This document shows positions 27,258 to 36,538 of a stretch of DNA of 64,000 nucleotides, piece by piece. The stretch spans positions 124,001 to 188,000 of the forward strand of contig NZ_ANBA01000014.1 of assembly GCF_000341085.1 (NCBI RefSeq). The letters are read 5' to 3'. A program made the translations under genes and the position numbers. The DNA comes from Nocardiopsis ganjiahuensis DSM 45031 (GTDB taxonomy: Bacteria > Actinomycetota > Actinomycetes > Streptosporangiales > Streptosporangiaceae). The stretch's first letter is position 1, and each line of letters starts with the position of its first letter. The notes under the pieces are model-generated. The model worked only from the letters and a program-made list of their open reading frames with translations, was not told the DNA's origin and made no database searches.

Positions 27258-29186
27258 GTGGCACTGTTCGAGTCGATACACAATCCGGAAGCGCTCAAGA
27301 AGCTTTCGGCCGACCAGCTCCCAGCTCTGGCCCAGGAGATCAGGGACTTCCTTGTCGACTCCTGCTCCCAGACCGGCGGACACCTCGGCCCCAGCCTCGG
27401 CGTCGTCGAGCTGAGCATCGCGCTGCACCGGGTCTTCGACTCACCGAAGGACCCCATCCTCTTCGACACCGGCCACCAGGCCTACGCGCACAAGGTCCTC
27501 ACCGGCCGCCACGACTTCACCGACCTGAAGTCCGAGGGCGGCCTGTCCGGCTACCCCTCCCGCGCCGAGTCCGAGCACGACTTCATCGAGAACTCCCACG
27601 CCTCCACCGCCCTGTCCTACGCCGACGGCATGGCCAAGGCCAACGAGGTCCAGGGCCGCACCGACCGGACCGTGGTCGCCGTCATCGGTGACGGCGCCCT
27701 CACCGGCGGAATGGCCTGGGAGGCCCTCAACAACATCGCCGAGAAGAAGAACCGGCGCCTGGTCGTGGTCGTCAACGACAACGGCCGCTCCTACTCGCCC
27801 ACGATGGGCGGTCTGGCCGACCACCTGGCCTCGTTGCGCATGACCCCGGGTTACGAGCAGGCCCTGGACCTTGCGAAGAACACCCTCAACCGCACCCCCG
27901 TGGTCGGTCAGCCCCTCTACGAGGCCCTGCACGGCCTCAAGAAGGGCCTCAAGGACACGATCCAGCCGCAGATCATGTTCGAGGACCTCGGCCTCAAGTA
28001 CCTCGGCCCCATCGACGGGCACGACGAGCCCGCCGTGGAGAAGGCGCTGCGCCGCGCCCGCGACTTCGGCGGACCGGCGATCGTCCACGTGATCACCCAG
28101 AAGGGCAAGGGCTACGCCCCGGCCGAGAACCACGACGAGGACCAGTTCCACGCCCCCGGCCCCTTCGACATCGACACCGGCAAGGCCAAACCCGGCCCCA
28201 AGGTGGAGAAGTGGACCTCGGTCTTCGCCGACACCATGGTGGAACTGGGCGGCGAGCGCGAGGACATCGTCGGCATCACCGCCGCGATGCTGCACCCCAC
28301 CGGCCTGAACAAGTTCGCGGACGCCTACCCGGACCGGATCTTCGACGTCGGCATCGCCGAACAGCACGCCGCCACCGCCGCCACCGGCATGGCGATGAAC
28401 GGCCTGCACCCGGTGGTCGCCGTCTACGCGACCTTCCTCAACCGCTGCTTCGACCAGGTGCTCATGGACGCCGCCCTGCACCGCCAGGGCGTCACCTTCT
28501 GCCTGGACCGCGCGGGCGTCACCGGCAACGACGGCGCCAGCCACAACGGCATGTGGGACATGTCCATCCTCCAGGTGGTCCCCGGGCTGCGCCTGGCCGC
28601 CCCGCGGGACGCCGCGCGCCTGCGCACCCTGCTGCGCGAGGCCGTGGCCGTCGAGGACGCCCCCACCGTCGTGCGCTACCCCAAGGGCGCCGTCGCCGAG
28701 GAGCTGACCGAGATCGGCAAGGTCGGCACCATGGACCTGCTGCGCCGCGCCACCGACGGCGGCCACGCCAAGGACCTGCTCATCGTCGGCGTGGGCACCA
28801 TGGCCCAGGTCGCCTGTGAGGTGGCCGACCGCATGGCCGACCAGGGCATCGGCGTCACCGTCATCGACCCGCGCTGGGTCAAGCCCCTGGACGAGGCCCT
28901 GGTGGCCGAGGCCGCCGAGCACTCCGTGGTGGCGGTCGTCGAGGACAACGGCCGCACCGGCGCCGTCGGCGACGCCGTGGCCCGCCTGCTGCGCGACCAC
29001 GACGTGGACGTGCCCGTGCGGACCTTCGGCATCCAGCAGGAGTTCCTGGACCACGCCAAGCGCGACCGGATCCTCCAGCAGCAGGGCCTGACCCCGCAGG
29101 AGCTGTCCCGCAAGCTCACCGAGACGGTCTCCCGCCGCTCCGAGGGCGCCAAGGACCACCGCGAGCTCGCTGACGAAACAGCCTGA
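27258..29186 (+). CDS. dxs: 1-deoxy-D-xylulose-5-phosphate synthase
   Basis: A 642-residue thiamine-diphosphate enzyme that condenses pyruvate and glyceraldehyde-3-phosphate, the first step of the MEP isoprenoid pathway. Visible marks: [16 protein letters not shown] with the catalytic-site histidine, the ThDP motif starting [16 protein letters not shown], the transketolase pyrimidine-binding region [15 protein letters not shown] and the C-terminal domain with [11 protein letters not shown]. Length matches the family. The GTG start at 27258 is preceded by GAGGGGACTGACGAG. Monocistronic by the terminator at 29208-29241. Confidence 0.97.
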   Translation: MALFESIHNPEALKKLSADQLPALAQEIRDFLVDSCSQTGGHLGPSLGVVELSIALHRVFDSPKDPILFDTGHQAYAHKVLTGRHDFTDLKSEGGLSGYPSRAESEHDFIENSHASTALSYADGMAKANEVQGRTDRTVVAVIGDGALTGGMAWEALNNIAEKKNRRLVVVVNDNGRSYSPTMGGLADHLASLRMTPGYEQALDLAKNTLNRTPVVGQPLYEALHGLKKGLKDTIQPQIMFEDLGLKYLGPIDGHDEPAVEKALRRARDFGGPAIVHVITQKGKGYAPAENHDEDQFHAPGPFDIDTGKAKPGPKVEKWTSVFADTMVELGGEREDIVGITAAMLHPTGLNKFADAYPDRIFDVGIAEQHAATAATGMAMNGLHPVVAVYATFLNRCFDQVLMDAALHRQGVTFCLDRAGVTGNDGASHNGMWDMSILQVVPGLRLAAPRDAARLRTLLREAVAVEDAPTVVRYPKGAVAEELTEIGKVGTMDLLRRATDGGHAKDLLIVGVGTMAQVACEVADRMADQGIGVTVIDPRWVKPLDEALVAEAAEHSVVAVVEDNGRTGAVGDAVARLLRDHDVDVPVRTFGIQQEFLDHAKRDRILQQQGLTPQELSRKLTETVSRRSEGAKDHRELADETA

Positions 29187-29207
29187 CCAGGTCCTTCCCA
29201 CACCCTT

Positions 29208-29241
29208 CTGGCAGCCCCGGACCAACGTCCGGGGCTGCCAG
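29208..29241 (+). terminator. Terminator of dxs
   Basis: A perfect 14-bp stem (CTGGCAGCCCCGGA with its complement) and 6-nt loop, 22 bp after the dxs stop. It ends only 9 bp before the next start codon, so it also overlaps the promoter region of fprA. Confidence 0.88.
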
Positions 29242-29250
29242 AATGGTTTC
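29239..29250 (+). promoter_or_regulatory. Candidate leaderless -10 element of fprA
   Basis: CAGAAT at 29239-29244 (five of six bases of TAGAAT) ends 6 nt before the ATG at 29251, placing the expected first transcribed base on the A of the start codon. There is no Shine-Dalgarno sequence between the dxs terminator and the ATG. No good -35 element is visible. Confidence 0.45.
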
Positions 29251-30672
29251 ATGACCTCTTCCGAACCCGACCACCGAAGTCCTCAGGACGAGACTCCGCT
29301 CAGGGTGGCCGTGATCGGCTCCGGCCCGGCCGGGGTCTACACCGCCGACGCCCTCACCCGCCAGCGCCGCGTCCCGCTGCGCGTGGACATCCTGGACCGG
29401 CTCCCCACTCCCTACGGGCTGGTGCGCTACGGCGTGGCCCCCGACCACCTCAAGATCAAGGGCGTCGCGCGGACCCTGCGCAGGGTCCTGGAACACCCGG
29501 ACGTGCGGTTCGTCGGCGGGGTCGGGTTCGGTACCGACCTGACCCGCGCCGACCTTGCCCGCTCCCACCACGCCGTCGTCTACGCGACCGGCGCCGGCGT
29601 CGACCGCCGCATGGGGGTGCCCGGGGAGGACCTGCCAGGGAGCCTGGCCGCCACCGACTTCGTCAACTGGTACTGCGGCCACCCCGACAACGAGTGGGAC
29701 CGGTTCGCGCTCGACACCGAGGAGGTCGCGGTGGTCGGTGCGGGCAACGTCGCCCTCGACGTCGTCCGGATCCTGGCCAAGACCGCGGACGAGCTCCGGC
29801 ACACCGACATCCCGCAGGCCGCCCTGGAGGTGCTCGCCGCCAGCCGGGTGCGCACCGTCCACCTCCTGGCCCGCCGCGGCCCGCTCCAGGCCAAGTTCAC
29901 CGCACCCGAACTGCGGGACCTGCTGGCCCTGCCCGGAGCGGACGTGGTCGTCCGCCCGGAACAGGTGGACATCGACCCCACGACGGTGGGCACCGACCGT
30001 GCCGAGCGCCCCGAACTGCGGGAGGTCTCCCGGGCGGCGCGCACCAACCTCAGGCTCCTGCGGGAACAGGCCGAGCGGCCCCCCGAAGGCCGTCCCCGCC
30101 GCGTGGAACTGCACTTCTGGACCAGGCCCGAGGAGATCCTGGGACAGCAGGGGCAGGGCCGCGTGAGCGGCCTGCGGGTCGAGCGCACCCGGATGGACGC
30201 CGACGGGCGCCTGGAGGGGACCGGTGAGCACACCGTTCTCGACGTCGGCATGGTGCTGCGCTCGGTGGGCTACGCGGGCGTGCCCCTGGAGGGTGTGCCC
30301 TTCGACAGCGACGGGCGCACGGTCCCGCACGACCGGGGCCGGGTCCTGGACGCCGAGGGCCGCGTCGTGTCCGGCGACTACGTGGCCGGGTGGATCAAAC
30401 GGGGCGCCACGGGTGTGATCGGCACGAACAAGTCGGACGCGGCGGGGACCGTGCGCGCACTGCTGGAGGACGCCCCGAAACTGCGCGAGGCGGTGCCGGA
30501 CCCGGTCCCCCTCGAACGGGTCCTGGACGAACGGGGACTGGCGCACAGCGACTACGAGGGCTGGCTGCGCATCGACACCGCCGAGGCCGGCCACGCCGCG
30601 GAGCTGGGCCGGGGGGAACGGGTCAAACTGCACGGCTGGGACGCCTACCGGAAGGCGCTGGAGGAGAACTGA
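29251..30672 (+). CDS. fprA: NADPH-ferredoxin reductase, FprA type
   Basis: A 473-residue flavoprotein of the adrenodoxin-reductase-like group that passes electrons from NADPH to ferredoxin, for example for cytochromes P450. FAD-binding VIGSGPAGVYTADAL (21-35), the characteristic RLPTPYGLVRYGVAPDH, NADP-binding VVGAGNVALDVVRILAK and ARRGPLQAKFTAPELRDL, and the late GWIKRGATGVIGTNKSDA are all present. Length matches mycobacterial FprA with a short extra N-terminus. The start has no ribosome binding site and lies just after the dxs terminator, suggesting a leaderless transcript. GTG at about 29305 is an unlikely alternative. Confidence 0.92.
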   Translation: MTSSEPDHRSPQDETPLRVAVIGSGPAGVYTADALTRQRRVPLRVDILDRLPTPYGLVRYGVAPDHLKIKGVARTLRRVLEHPDVRFVGGVGFGTDLTRADLARSHHAVVYATGAGVDRRMGVPGEDLPGSLAATDFVNWYCGHPDNEWDRFALDTEEVAVVGAGNVALDVVRILAKTADELRHTDIPQAALEVLAASRVRTVHLLARRGPLQAKFTAPELRDLLALPGADVVVRPEQVDIDPTTVGTDRAERPELREVSRAARTNLRLLREQAERPPEGRPRRVELHFWTRPEEILGQQGQGRVSGLRVERTRMDADGRLEGTGEHTVLDVGMVLRSVGYAGVPLEGVPFDSDGRTVPHDRGRVLDAEGRVVSGDYVAGWIKRGATGVIGTNKSDAAGTVRALLEDAPKLREAVPDPVPLERVLDERGLAHSDYEGWLRIDTAEAGHAAELGRGERVKLHGWDAYRKALEEN

Positions 30673-30730
30673 CCGTTCCGGGGGCGGGGCGCGAGCCGAG
30701 GGCCGGGGTTCTTGTCCGTTCAGGGACGGT

Positions 30731-32374
30731 TCAGGCGACCTCGTGCTCCTCGGCCCCGTAGGTGTTGCACCCGCCCACGGTCGGACTGGACCAGCCCGAC
30801 TCCAGCCACAGGGCCCGGTTGGCCGCGCTGCCGTGGGTCTCCAGGTCACCGCCGCCGTTGAAGTACAGGTTGACCACGTCCAGGGAGTCACCGTTCGGAT
30901 CGGTCAGCCCGCGCAGCCCCACACCCGCCATGCACTCGGCCTGGAGCTCGGTCCGGCGCAGGGTGTCCAGCTCCGCGTCCTCGCTGCCCGCGTCCCGGCG
31001 CAGTTCGTGGGAGACGCTCAGGATCCCGGTCGCGTACTGCACGTGGTGGGCGTACTCGTGGCCCATCAGCGCGAGCCACACGTCCTCCTGGTGGGCCTGG
31101 GGGATCTCTTCACCGACCTGGCGCACGTTGGGCAGGACCACGGTGATCAGACCCAGGTCGCTCTCGTAGTAGGCCAGGGTGAAGGACTCCTCGGTGTCGG
31201 TCTCCAGGGGACTGTTGGTGACGGTGATCTCGGGCAGGTCGGGGACCAGGCCGAGATCGTCCATGACCGGGGCCCACAGCTCGTTCAGGCAGGTCCCGGC
31301 CTCGTCGGCGAACGCCATCCAGGAGTTGTCGGACTCCGTGTCGAGGGCGGGCAGGGCGCAGTCGACCGGCTCCGGCATGGCGACGTCGTAGAGCGGGTGG
31401 TCGGCGATGTCGATCTCCGCCGGGTTCGGCCGGGCGTACAGGCCGCTGTCGTAGAAGGCGGACACGTCCGCCCCGCCGCTGGGCGGCTCCTCCTGCGGGG
31501 AGGTCGCCACGACGGCCACGCTGGCGATCAGCGCGATCAGGGCGACGGAGGCGGCGGCGAACGCCCCGCCCAGCACGATCCCGCCCCGGTTGCGCCGGGG
31601 CGGCGGGTACCAGGGCTGGGTGCCCCACTGCTGGGGCGGCGGCCACTGCTGCGGGGGGTGCTGGGGCCACTGCTGTGCGGGCTGCCCCTGGGGATGCCAC
31701 TGCTGTTGCGGCTGCGGCCCCCGGTGCTGGGGACCCTGCTGCTGCGGCCAGGGCTGTGGGGGCCGCTGCGGGTGAGCGGCCGGGGGCGTCGCCTCCCGCG
31801 GAGGAGCCCATCCGTGTCGCGCGGCGTCCCCGGGCTGCCCGGGAGCCCGCGGTATCGGCGGGCCCTGCCGGGCCGGGGCCTGAGACGGCCACTGGGCCTG
31901 CTGGGCCTGCGGCCCCTGTGGAGACTGCGGCCCCTGCGGTGACCGGGGAGGCTGCTGAGAGGTCAGCGGCGCCTGTGGCGCCTGGGCAGGCTGCTGCGGC
32001 CCCTGCGAGCCCTGTGGAGCCCTCGGCCCTTGGAAGGGCTGTTGCGGGGGCTGCGGTGCCTGCGAGCCCTGTGGAGCCCCCGGTCCCTGAGCAGGCTGCT
32101 GTGGCGCCTGCGAGCCCTGTGAAGCCCCTGCCCCCTGGACAGGTTGCTGTGGGCTCTGCGGAGCCGGTGCCCCCTGTGGTTCCTGGGCCCCCTGCGGAGT
32201 CCGACCGTGCTGAGCGGGGGGCGGGCCGCCGTGCTGGTAGGTCCCCGTGTGCTCGGGCGGTCGCTGGTGGGTGCCGGTCCGGTCCGGGCGGGGAATGTCT
32301 TCCCCGGGCTGCTCAGCGCCGGTTCGGTTCTCCACAGGGTCGTCCTCGTCGTCGCGCCAACACGGGTAGGGCAT
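30731..32374 (-). CDS. Membrane-anchored neutral zinc metallopeptidase (YpfJ-like) with Pro/Gln-rich N-terminus
   Basis: A 547-residue protein. Residues 25-262 are a low-complexity cytoplasmic region of Pro, Gln, Gly, Ala and Ser with imperfect repeats of the type PQGSQAPQ. One membrane helix follows (266-291), then an extracytoplasmic domain. The latter holds the metallopeptidase signature HEYAHH (H439, E440, H443) in LALMGHEYAHHVQYATG, and downstream RTELQAECMAGV supplies the third ligand region and a conserved Glu, as in the putative neutral zinc metallopeptidase family. ATG at 32374 is assumed. GTG at 32336, with GAGGA upstream, is possible. The DNA repeats in the linker could vary in copy number between strains. 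Substrate unknown. Confidence 0.85.
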   Translation of the reverse strand: MPYPCWRDDEDDPVENRTGAEQPGEDIPRPDRTGTHQRPPEHTGTYQHGGPPPAQHGRTPQGAQEPQGAPAPQSPQQPVQGAGASQGSQAPQQPAQGPGAPQGSQAPQPPQQPFQGPRAPQGSQGPQQPAQAPQAPLTSQQPPRSPQGPQSPQGPQAQQAQWPSQAPARQGPPIPRAPGQPGDAARHGWAPPREATPPAAHPQRPPQPWPQQQGPQHRGPQPQQQWHPQGQPAQQWPQHPPQQWPPPQQWGTQPWYPPPRRNRGGIVLGGAFAAASVALIALIASVAVVATSPQEEPPSGGADVSAFYDSGLYARPNPAEIDIADHPLYDVAMPEPVDCALPALDTESDNSWMAFADEAGTCLNELWAPVMDDLGLVPDLPEITVTNSPLETDTEESFTLAYYESDLGLITVVLPNVRQVGEEIPQAHQEDVWLALMGHEYAHHVQYATGILSVSHELRRDAGSEDAELDTLRRTELQAECMAGVGLRGLTDPNGDSLDVVNLYFNGGGDLETHGSAANRALWLESGWSSPTVGGCNTYGAEEHEVA

Positions 32375-32446
32375 GCCGGATTAGTACCCACTTATCCGGC
32401 AAGTGCCGCAGACCTCCAGTATGGGGCTCAAACGGTCAAGTCAGTC

Positions 32447-33232
32447 CTAGGACGAGCCTTGAACACCCGCCACCCTCAGGGGCGGGGAGTACCGCACCCC
32501 GAGGTCCTTCGTCATGTTCTGAAGCTCGGACTCGAAGAGTGGTTCCATGTCACCCACGACAAAGTTCAGATGCTGGAACACTTCCATGCAGACCACCCCG
32601 TACAGGCGCACCCAGCACGTGGTGAGCACCATGGCCGCGCCCTCGGTGATGTCGGGGGAGGTGAAGCCGATGGTCCCCGTGAAGGAGCGCAGCTCCCTGC
32701 GCAGGGACTCGGGAAGGTCCTCGTCCGCGGGCAGAGGGAAGCGCTCCTCGGTGACCAGGCGGTCGAAGAGGGTGAAGAAGGTGGACCCGAACCGGCGCCC
32801 CGCCTCCAGGGCGCGTGTGATGTCGGCGTCGGGGTCGAGCCGGGTGCGCGGTCCGAACATCACCGAGAACTCGGCCCGGTGGGTGATCGCCCAGTACCGG
32901 AAGGCGCGCAGCGAGGCGAGGATGCGTCCGTCCGTGTCCTCCGCGGGCATCCCGGCGTCGGCCTCGGCCACCACGTCGGCCAGCTCCTCGTACATGTCAG
33001 CCGTGATCGCCACGAGCAGGGCGTCGATCCCCGGCACGTAGCGGTACAGGCCCGGGGCGGTCATGCCCATCTCCCGGGCGATCGCACGCAGGGAGACCCC
33101 GGCGACCCCGAACTCCACGAGGTGCCTGCGGGCGATCTCCTTGATCTCGGCGAGTGTGGCCTCGCGCACACGTTCGCGACGGCTCAGGGTGCCTCCGGTC
33201 CGTTGGTCGCTTCCGACCGGCGGTTTCGTCAT
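32447..33232 (-). CDS. TetR-family regulator, probable repressor of the adjacent MMPL exporter
   Basis: A 261-residue protein. The N-terminal helix-turn-helix lies at about residues 28-72 (VREATLAEIKEIARRHL, VSLRAIAREMGMTAPGLYRYV). The C-terminal region (RYWAITHRAEFSVMFG, GAAMVLTTCWVRLYGVVCMEVF) resembles TetR members with a WHG-type ligand domain. The ATG at 33232 was chosen because the HTH begins at a normal distance. Upstream in-frame codons give an Arg-rich extension. The gene is divergent from the MMPL gene at 33385, and the intervening region holds a perfect candidate operator. Confidence 0.88.
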   Translation of the reverse strand: MTKPPVGSDQRTGGTLSRRERVREATLAEIKEIARRHLVEFGVAGVSLRAIAREMGMTAPGLYRYVPGIDALLVAITADMYEELADVVAEADAGMPAEDTDGRILASLRAFRYWAITHRAEFSVMFGPRTRLDPDADITRALEAGRRFGSTFFTLFDRLVTEERFPLPADEDLPESLRRELRSFTGTIGFTSPDITEGAAMVLTTCWVRLYGVVCMEVFQHLNFVVGDMEPLFESELQNMTKDLGVRYSPPLRVAGVQGSS

Positions 33233-33322
33233 CTGCTGCGGTACACCCCGTCTCACGCGCCAGGGTCGCGGCGCTCTGGATCCTCTTCGGCGATATTGAC
33301 ATCGTAATGCCCGCACGCTTAA

Positions 33323-33350
33323 GTGAACACCGTTAGCAAACACTGTTCAC
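33323..33350. promoter_or_regulatory. TetR operator candidate between the regulator and MMPL exporter 1
   Basis: GTGAACACCGTTAGC (33323-33337) and, on the other strand, GTGAACAGTGTTTGC (33350-33336) match in 12 of 15 positions and form a 28-bp inverted repeat. A related GACTGTTCGC follows at 33360. It lies 35 bp before the exporter start and about 90 bp before the regulator start, suitable for controlling both. Confidence 0.6.
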
Positions 33351-33384
33351 GGACATGACGACTGTTCGCTTGAAAGGGCGGCCC

Positions 33385-35613
33385 ATGCCGACACACACGG
33401 GGTTCTTCGGCCGACTGGGGCTCGGCGCCCACCGGGGCAGGTGGTGGGTGCTCGCCTTCACCGGACTCTTCGCGGTCCTGTCCGTCGTGTGGGGCCTCGG
33501 GGTCTTCTCCGACGTCAGTGACAGCGGCTTCGAGGACCCGGACTCGGAGTCCTCCCGGGCCATGGACGTGCTCCAGGACGAGCTCGGCCACGACGACATC
33601 GACATCATCGCGGTCTACCGCAGCGACGAGATGAAGGTGGACAACCCGACCTTCGCCCAGGCCGTGCAGCGCATCGCCGACGACCTGCCCGAGGACGTCG
33701 TCGCGGGCTACGACGTCTACCTCGACGAGGAGCTCGAGGACGTCGAGCGCGGCATGCTCGTCTCCGAGGACATGCACGCCACCTACATGCCGATCACCCT
33801 CACCGGCCAGACCCACGAGGAACGCCTGCACCAGTTCGAGGCGGCGGCCGAGGTCCTGGAGTCCGGTCCCCTGGAGAGCCACCTGGGCGGTTCGATCGCG
33901 GTCGAACACGAACTCTCCGAAACCGCGGAGAGCGACATCATCCGCGCCGAGATCGTCACGCTCCCCGTCCTGCTCCTCCTCCTGGTCCTGATCTTCGGCG
34001 GCCTGGTCGCCGGGCTGGTCCCCCTCGCCGTCGGCGGCCTGGCCATCCTCGGCTCCCTCACGGTCCTGCGCGCCCTCACCTCCGTGACCGAGGTGTCGGT
34101 GTTCGCCATCAACGTGGCCACCCTGCTCGGTCTGGGCCTGGCGATCGACTACGGCCTGTTCATGGTCAGCCGCTTCCGTGAGGAGCTGAACCGGGGGCGC
34201 GCGGTCCCCGACGCCGTCCGCCGCACCGTCGACACCGCCGGACGCACCGTCGCCTTCTCCGGCATCACCGTGGGCATCGCCTTCGCCGGCCTGCTGTTCT
34301 TCCCCCAGCCCATCCTGAAGTCCATCGGCTTCGGCGGGATCGCCGTGGTCGCCTTCGACCTCATCGCGGCCCTGGTCTTCCTGCCCGCCCTGATGTCGGT
34401 GGTCGGCCGCCGCATCGACCGGCTCAAGCTGCCGCTGCCGCGCCGGACCGCGACCGGAGTGGTCGACGAGAACACCGGCGCCTGGGCCAGGCTGGCCCGC
34501 ACCGTGATGCGCGGCCCCGCGGTCTCACTGGTCGCGGTCGGCTGCGTCCTGATCGCCTTCAGCTCCGGGCTGGCCTCGACCCAGTTCGGCTCCACCGACC
34601 AGCGCTACCTGCCCGCCGACGCCTCCAGCCGGATCGGCACCGAGGTCATGGGGGAGGACTTCCCCGCCGGGCAGGTCGGCCGGCTCCACGTGGCCGTGCT
34701 CGGTGACAGCGGTGAGGAGGAGCTCGACGGTTACGTGGAGCGCCTCGACTCCCTGCCCGGCGCGGTCCGCACCCAGCTCGTGCGCACGGGGGAGGGCATC
34801 GCGCACGTGGAGGTGGCCTACCAGGGCGCCGCCGACGACCCGGAGGTCCAGGACCTGGTCCGTGACGTGCGGGCCGAGCCCGGACCCGAGGGCGCCGACG
34901 AGACCCTCGTGGGCGGTGTGGCCGCCATGCAGCTGGACAACCTGGACGCCATCGTCGAGGAGGCGCCCAGGACGGTCGGCTTCATCATCGGCTCCACCCT
35001 GCTCCTGCTCTTCCTCGCCTTCGGCTCCGTGGTGCTGCCGGTCAAGGCGGTGCTCATGGGCGCCCTGTCCCTGGGTGCCTCGCTGGGCGTGGTGATCTGG
35101 GGCTTCCAGGAGGGGCACTTCGCCGGACTGCTCGGATTCGAGGCGGTCGGCACGATCGACCCCACGTATCTGGTGCTCATCATGATCGTCTCCTTCGGCC
35201 TGGCGATGGACTACGAGCTGTTCCTGCTGAGCCGGGTGCGGGAGGAGTACCTGCGCAGCGGGGACAACACCCGCTCCGTGGCCCTGGGGCTGCAGCGCAC
35301 GGGCCAGATCATCACGAGCGCGGCCCTGCTGCTGGGCGTGGTGCTCGTGGCGATGGGCACCTCGGGACTGCTCTTCCTGAAGATCATCGGCATCGGGCTC
35401 GCTCTCGCGGTCCTGGTGGACGCCACCCTCGTCCGGGCGGTCATGGTGCCCGCCACCATGCGCCTGCTCGGCGACTGGAACTGGTGGCTGCCGCGCCCGC
35501 TGCGTTGGCTGCACGACCGGATCGGCATCTCCGAGGGCGGTGACGACGAGGACGTGACGGTCCCCGCGGCCAAGGGGAGCGAGCGGCGCGAGAAGGCCCA
35601 CGCGGGGGTCTGA
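33385..35613 (+). CDS. MMPL-family (RND-type) transporter 1
   Basis: A 742-residue exporter with the MMPL two-fold layout: helix 1, a large extracytoplasmic loop (about 42-195), a five-helix bundle with GLGLAIDYGLFMVSRFREEL, a second helix and loop, and a second bundle with VSFGLAMDYELFLLSRVREEY. The Asp-Tyr pairs in helix 4 of each half are the proton-relay residues of the family. Members export lipids, siderophores or drugs. The substrate is unknown. ATG at 33385 has AAAGGG about 7 nt upstream and is preferred to ATG 33355. Divergent from its probable TetR repressor. Confidence 0.9.
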   Translation: MPTHTGFFGRLGLGAHRGRWWVLAFTGLFAVLSVVWGLGVFSDVSDSGFEDPDSESSRAMDVLQDELGHDDIDIIAVYRSDEMKVDNPTFAQAVQRIADDLPEDVVAGYDVYLDEELEDVERGMLVSEDMHATYMPITLTGQTHEERLHQFEAAAEVLESGPLESHLGGSIAVEHELSETAESDIIRAEIVTLPVLLLLLVLIFGGLVAGLVPLAVGGLAILGSLTVLRALTSVTEVSVFAINVATLLGLGLAIDYGLFMVSRFREELNRGRAVPDAVRRTVDTAGRTVAFSGITVGIAFAGLLFFPQPILKSIGFGGIAVVAFDLIAALVFLPALMSVVGRRIDRLKLPLPRRTATGVVDENTGAWARLARTVMRGPAVSLVAVGCVLIAFSSGLASTQFGSTDQRYLPADASSRIGTEVMGEDFPAGQVGRLHVAVLGDSGEEELDGYVERLDSLPGAVRTQLVRTGEGIAHVEVAYQGAADDPEVQDLVRDVRAEPGPEGADETLVGGVAAMQLDNLDAIVEEAPRTVGFIIGSTLLLLFLAFGSVVLPVKAVLMGALSLGASLGVVIWGFQEGHFAGLLGFEAVGTIDPTYLVLIMIVSFGLAMDYELFLLSRVREEYLRSGDNTRSVALGLQRTGQIITSAALLLGVVLVAMGTSGLLFLKIIGIGLALAVLVDATLVRAVMVPATMRLLGDWNWWLPRPLRWLHDRIGISEGGDDEDVTVPAAKGSERREKAHAGV

Positions 35614-35622
35614 CCCCTTCCG

Positions 35623-35644
35623 CCTGCCGCCGCCCGGCGGCAGG
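35623..35644. terminator. Short hairpin between converging MMPL 1 and SDR genes
   Basis: CCTGCCGCCG pairs perfectly with CGGCGGCAGG around a 2-nt gap (a 4-nt loop if the last pair opens), 10 bp after the MMPL stop. No T-tract. Confidence 0.55.
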
Positions 35645-35692
35645 ACCCGTGCCCGGCCCTCCTTCCCCGAGGACCGGGCGCGGTGCTGTCGG

Positions 35693-36454
35693 CTACGCGC
35701 TGGCGCCGCCGTCGATCACCAGGTCGGACCCCACCGTGAAGCCGGCGTCGTCCGAGGCGAGCCACAGGACGGCGGAGACGACCTCGTTCAGCTGGGCGAT
35801 CCGGCCGACGGGGAAGGCCGGGCCGAGGCGGGCGGCGCGCTCCTCGTCGCTCTCACCCGGTCGGCGCGACATCGGCGCGTCCACCGCCCCGGGGCTGACC
35901 GCGTTGATCCGCACACCGTCCGCGATGTGGTCCCGAGCGGCGACCCTGGTCAGGGTGCTGAGCCCGGCCTTGGAGGCCGCGTAGGCGGCCAGGTGGGGCA
36001 GGCGCAGGTGGGCCCCGATGTTGGAACCGGTGTTGACGACGGCGCCGCCCCCGTGCTCGCGCATGTGGGCGATCTCGTACTTGAGCGCGAGGAAGGTGCC
36101 GGTCAGGTTGGTCTCCAGGGTGCGCCGCCACTCGTCGGGGTCCAGGTCCGCCACGGGAGCGGCCGGTCCGAGCGTCCCCGCGTTGTTGTGGGCCACGTGC
36201 AGCGCGCCGTGGCGCTCCACGACGGTGGCGACCAGCTCCTTGACCTGTTCCTCCCGGGTGACGTCGGCGACGGCGTGGTCGGCGGTGCCCCCGGCCCGGC
36301 GGACCAGTTCGACGGTCTCGGCGAGGCGGTCCTTGTCCCGGCCGGCCGCGACCACGGTGGCGCCCTCCCGGGCGAAGGCGAGTGCGCTGGCCCGACCGAT
36401 GCCGGAGCCGGCCCCGGTGACGAGGACGACGCGCTGGTGGAATCTGGGGTTCAT
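35693..36454 (-). CDS. Short-chain dehydrogenase/reductase
   Basis: A 253-residue classical SDR. TGAGSGIG at 13-20 binds the nucleotide, AHNNAG lies at 88-93, S144, Y158 and K162 (YAASK) form the catalytic set, and the C-terminal GSDLVIDGGASA is typical. The arginine and Asp/Arg arrangement after strand 2 (AAGRDKDRL) suggests NADP preference, which is an inference. The substrate is not predictable. Second gene of an operon behind the MFS gene (84-bp gap), probably under the TetR protein at 37996. Confidence 0.93.
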   Translation of the reverse strand: MNPRFHQRVVLVTGAGSGIGRASALAFAREGATVVAAGRDKDRLAETVELVRRAGGTADHAVADVTREEQVKELVATVVERHGALHVAHNNAGTLGPAAPVADLDPDEWRRTLETNLTGTFLALKYEIAHMREHGGGAVVNTGSNIGAHLRLPHLAAYAASKAGLSTLTRVAARDHIADGVRINAVSPGAVDAPMSRRPGESDEERAARLGPAFPVGRIAQLNEVVSAVLWLASDDAGFTVGSDLVIDGGASA

Positions 36455-36503
36455 GGCTGGGGCTCCTTGGTGTGTCCGCCGTTCGGCGGTGTTCGCAGGG
36501 TGG

Positions 36504-36538
36504 TGTTCGGAGAGCGGGCCCGCTGTTCGGAGAGCGGG
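36504..36538. repeat. Tandem 20-bp duplication between the MFS and SDR genes
   Basis: TGTTCGGAGAGCGGG occurs at 36504-36518 and again at 36524-36538, a 20-bp period lying directly after the MFS stop codon. A related GTTCGGCGG lies just before. Probably a local slippage product. Confidence 0.7.
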
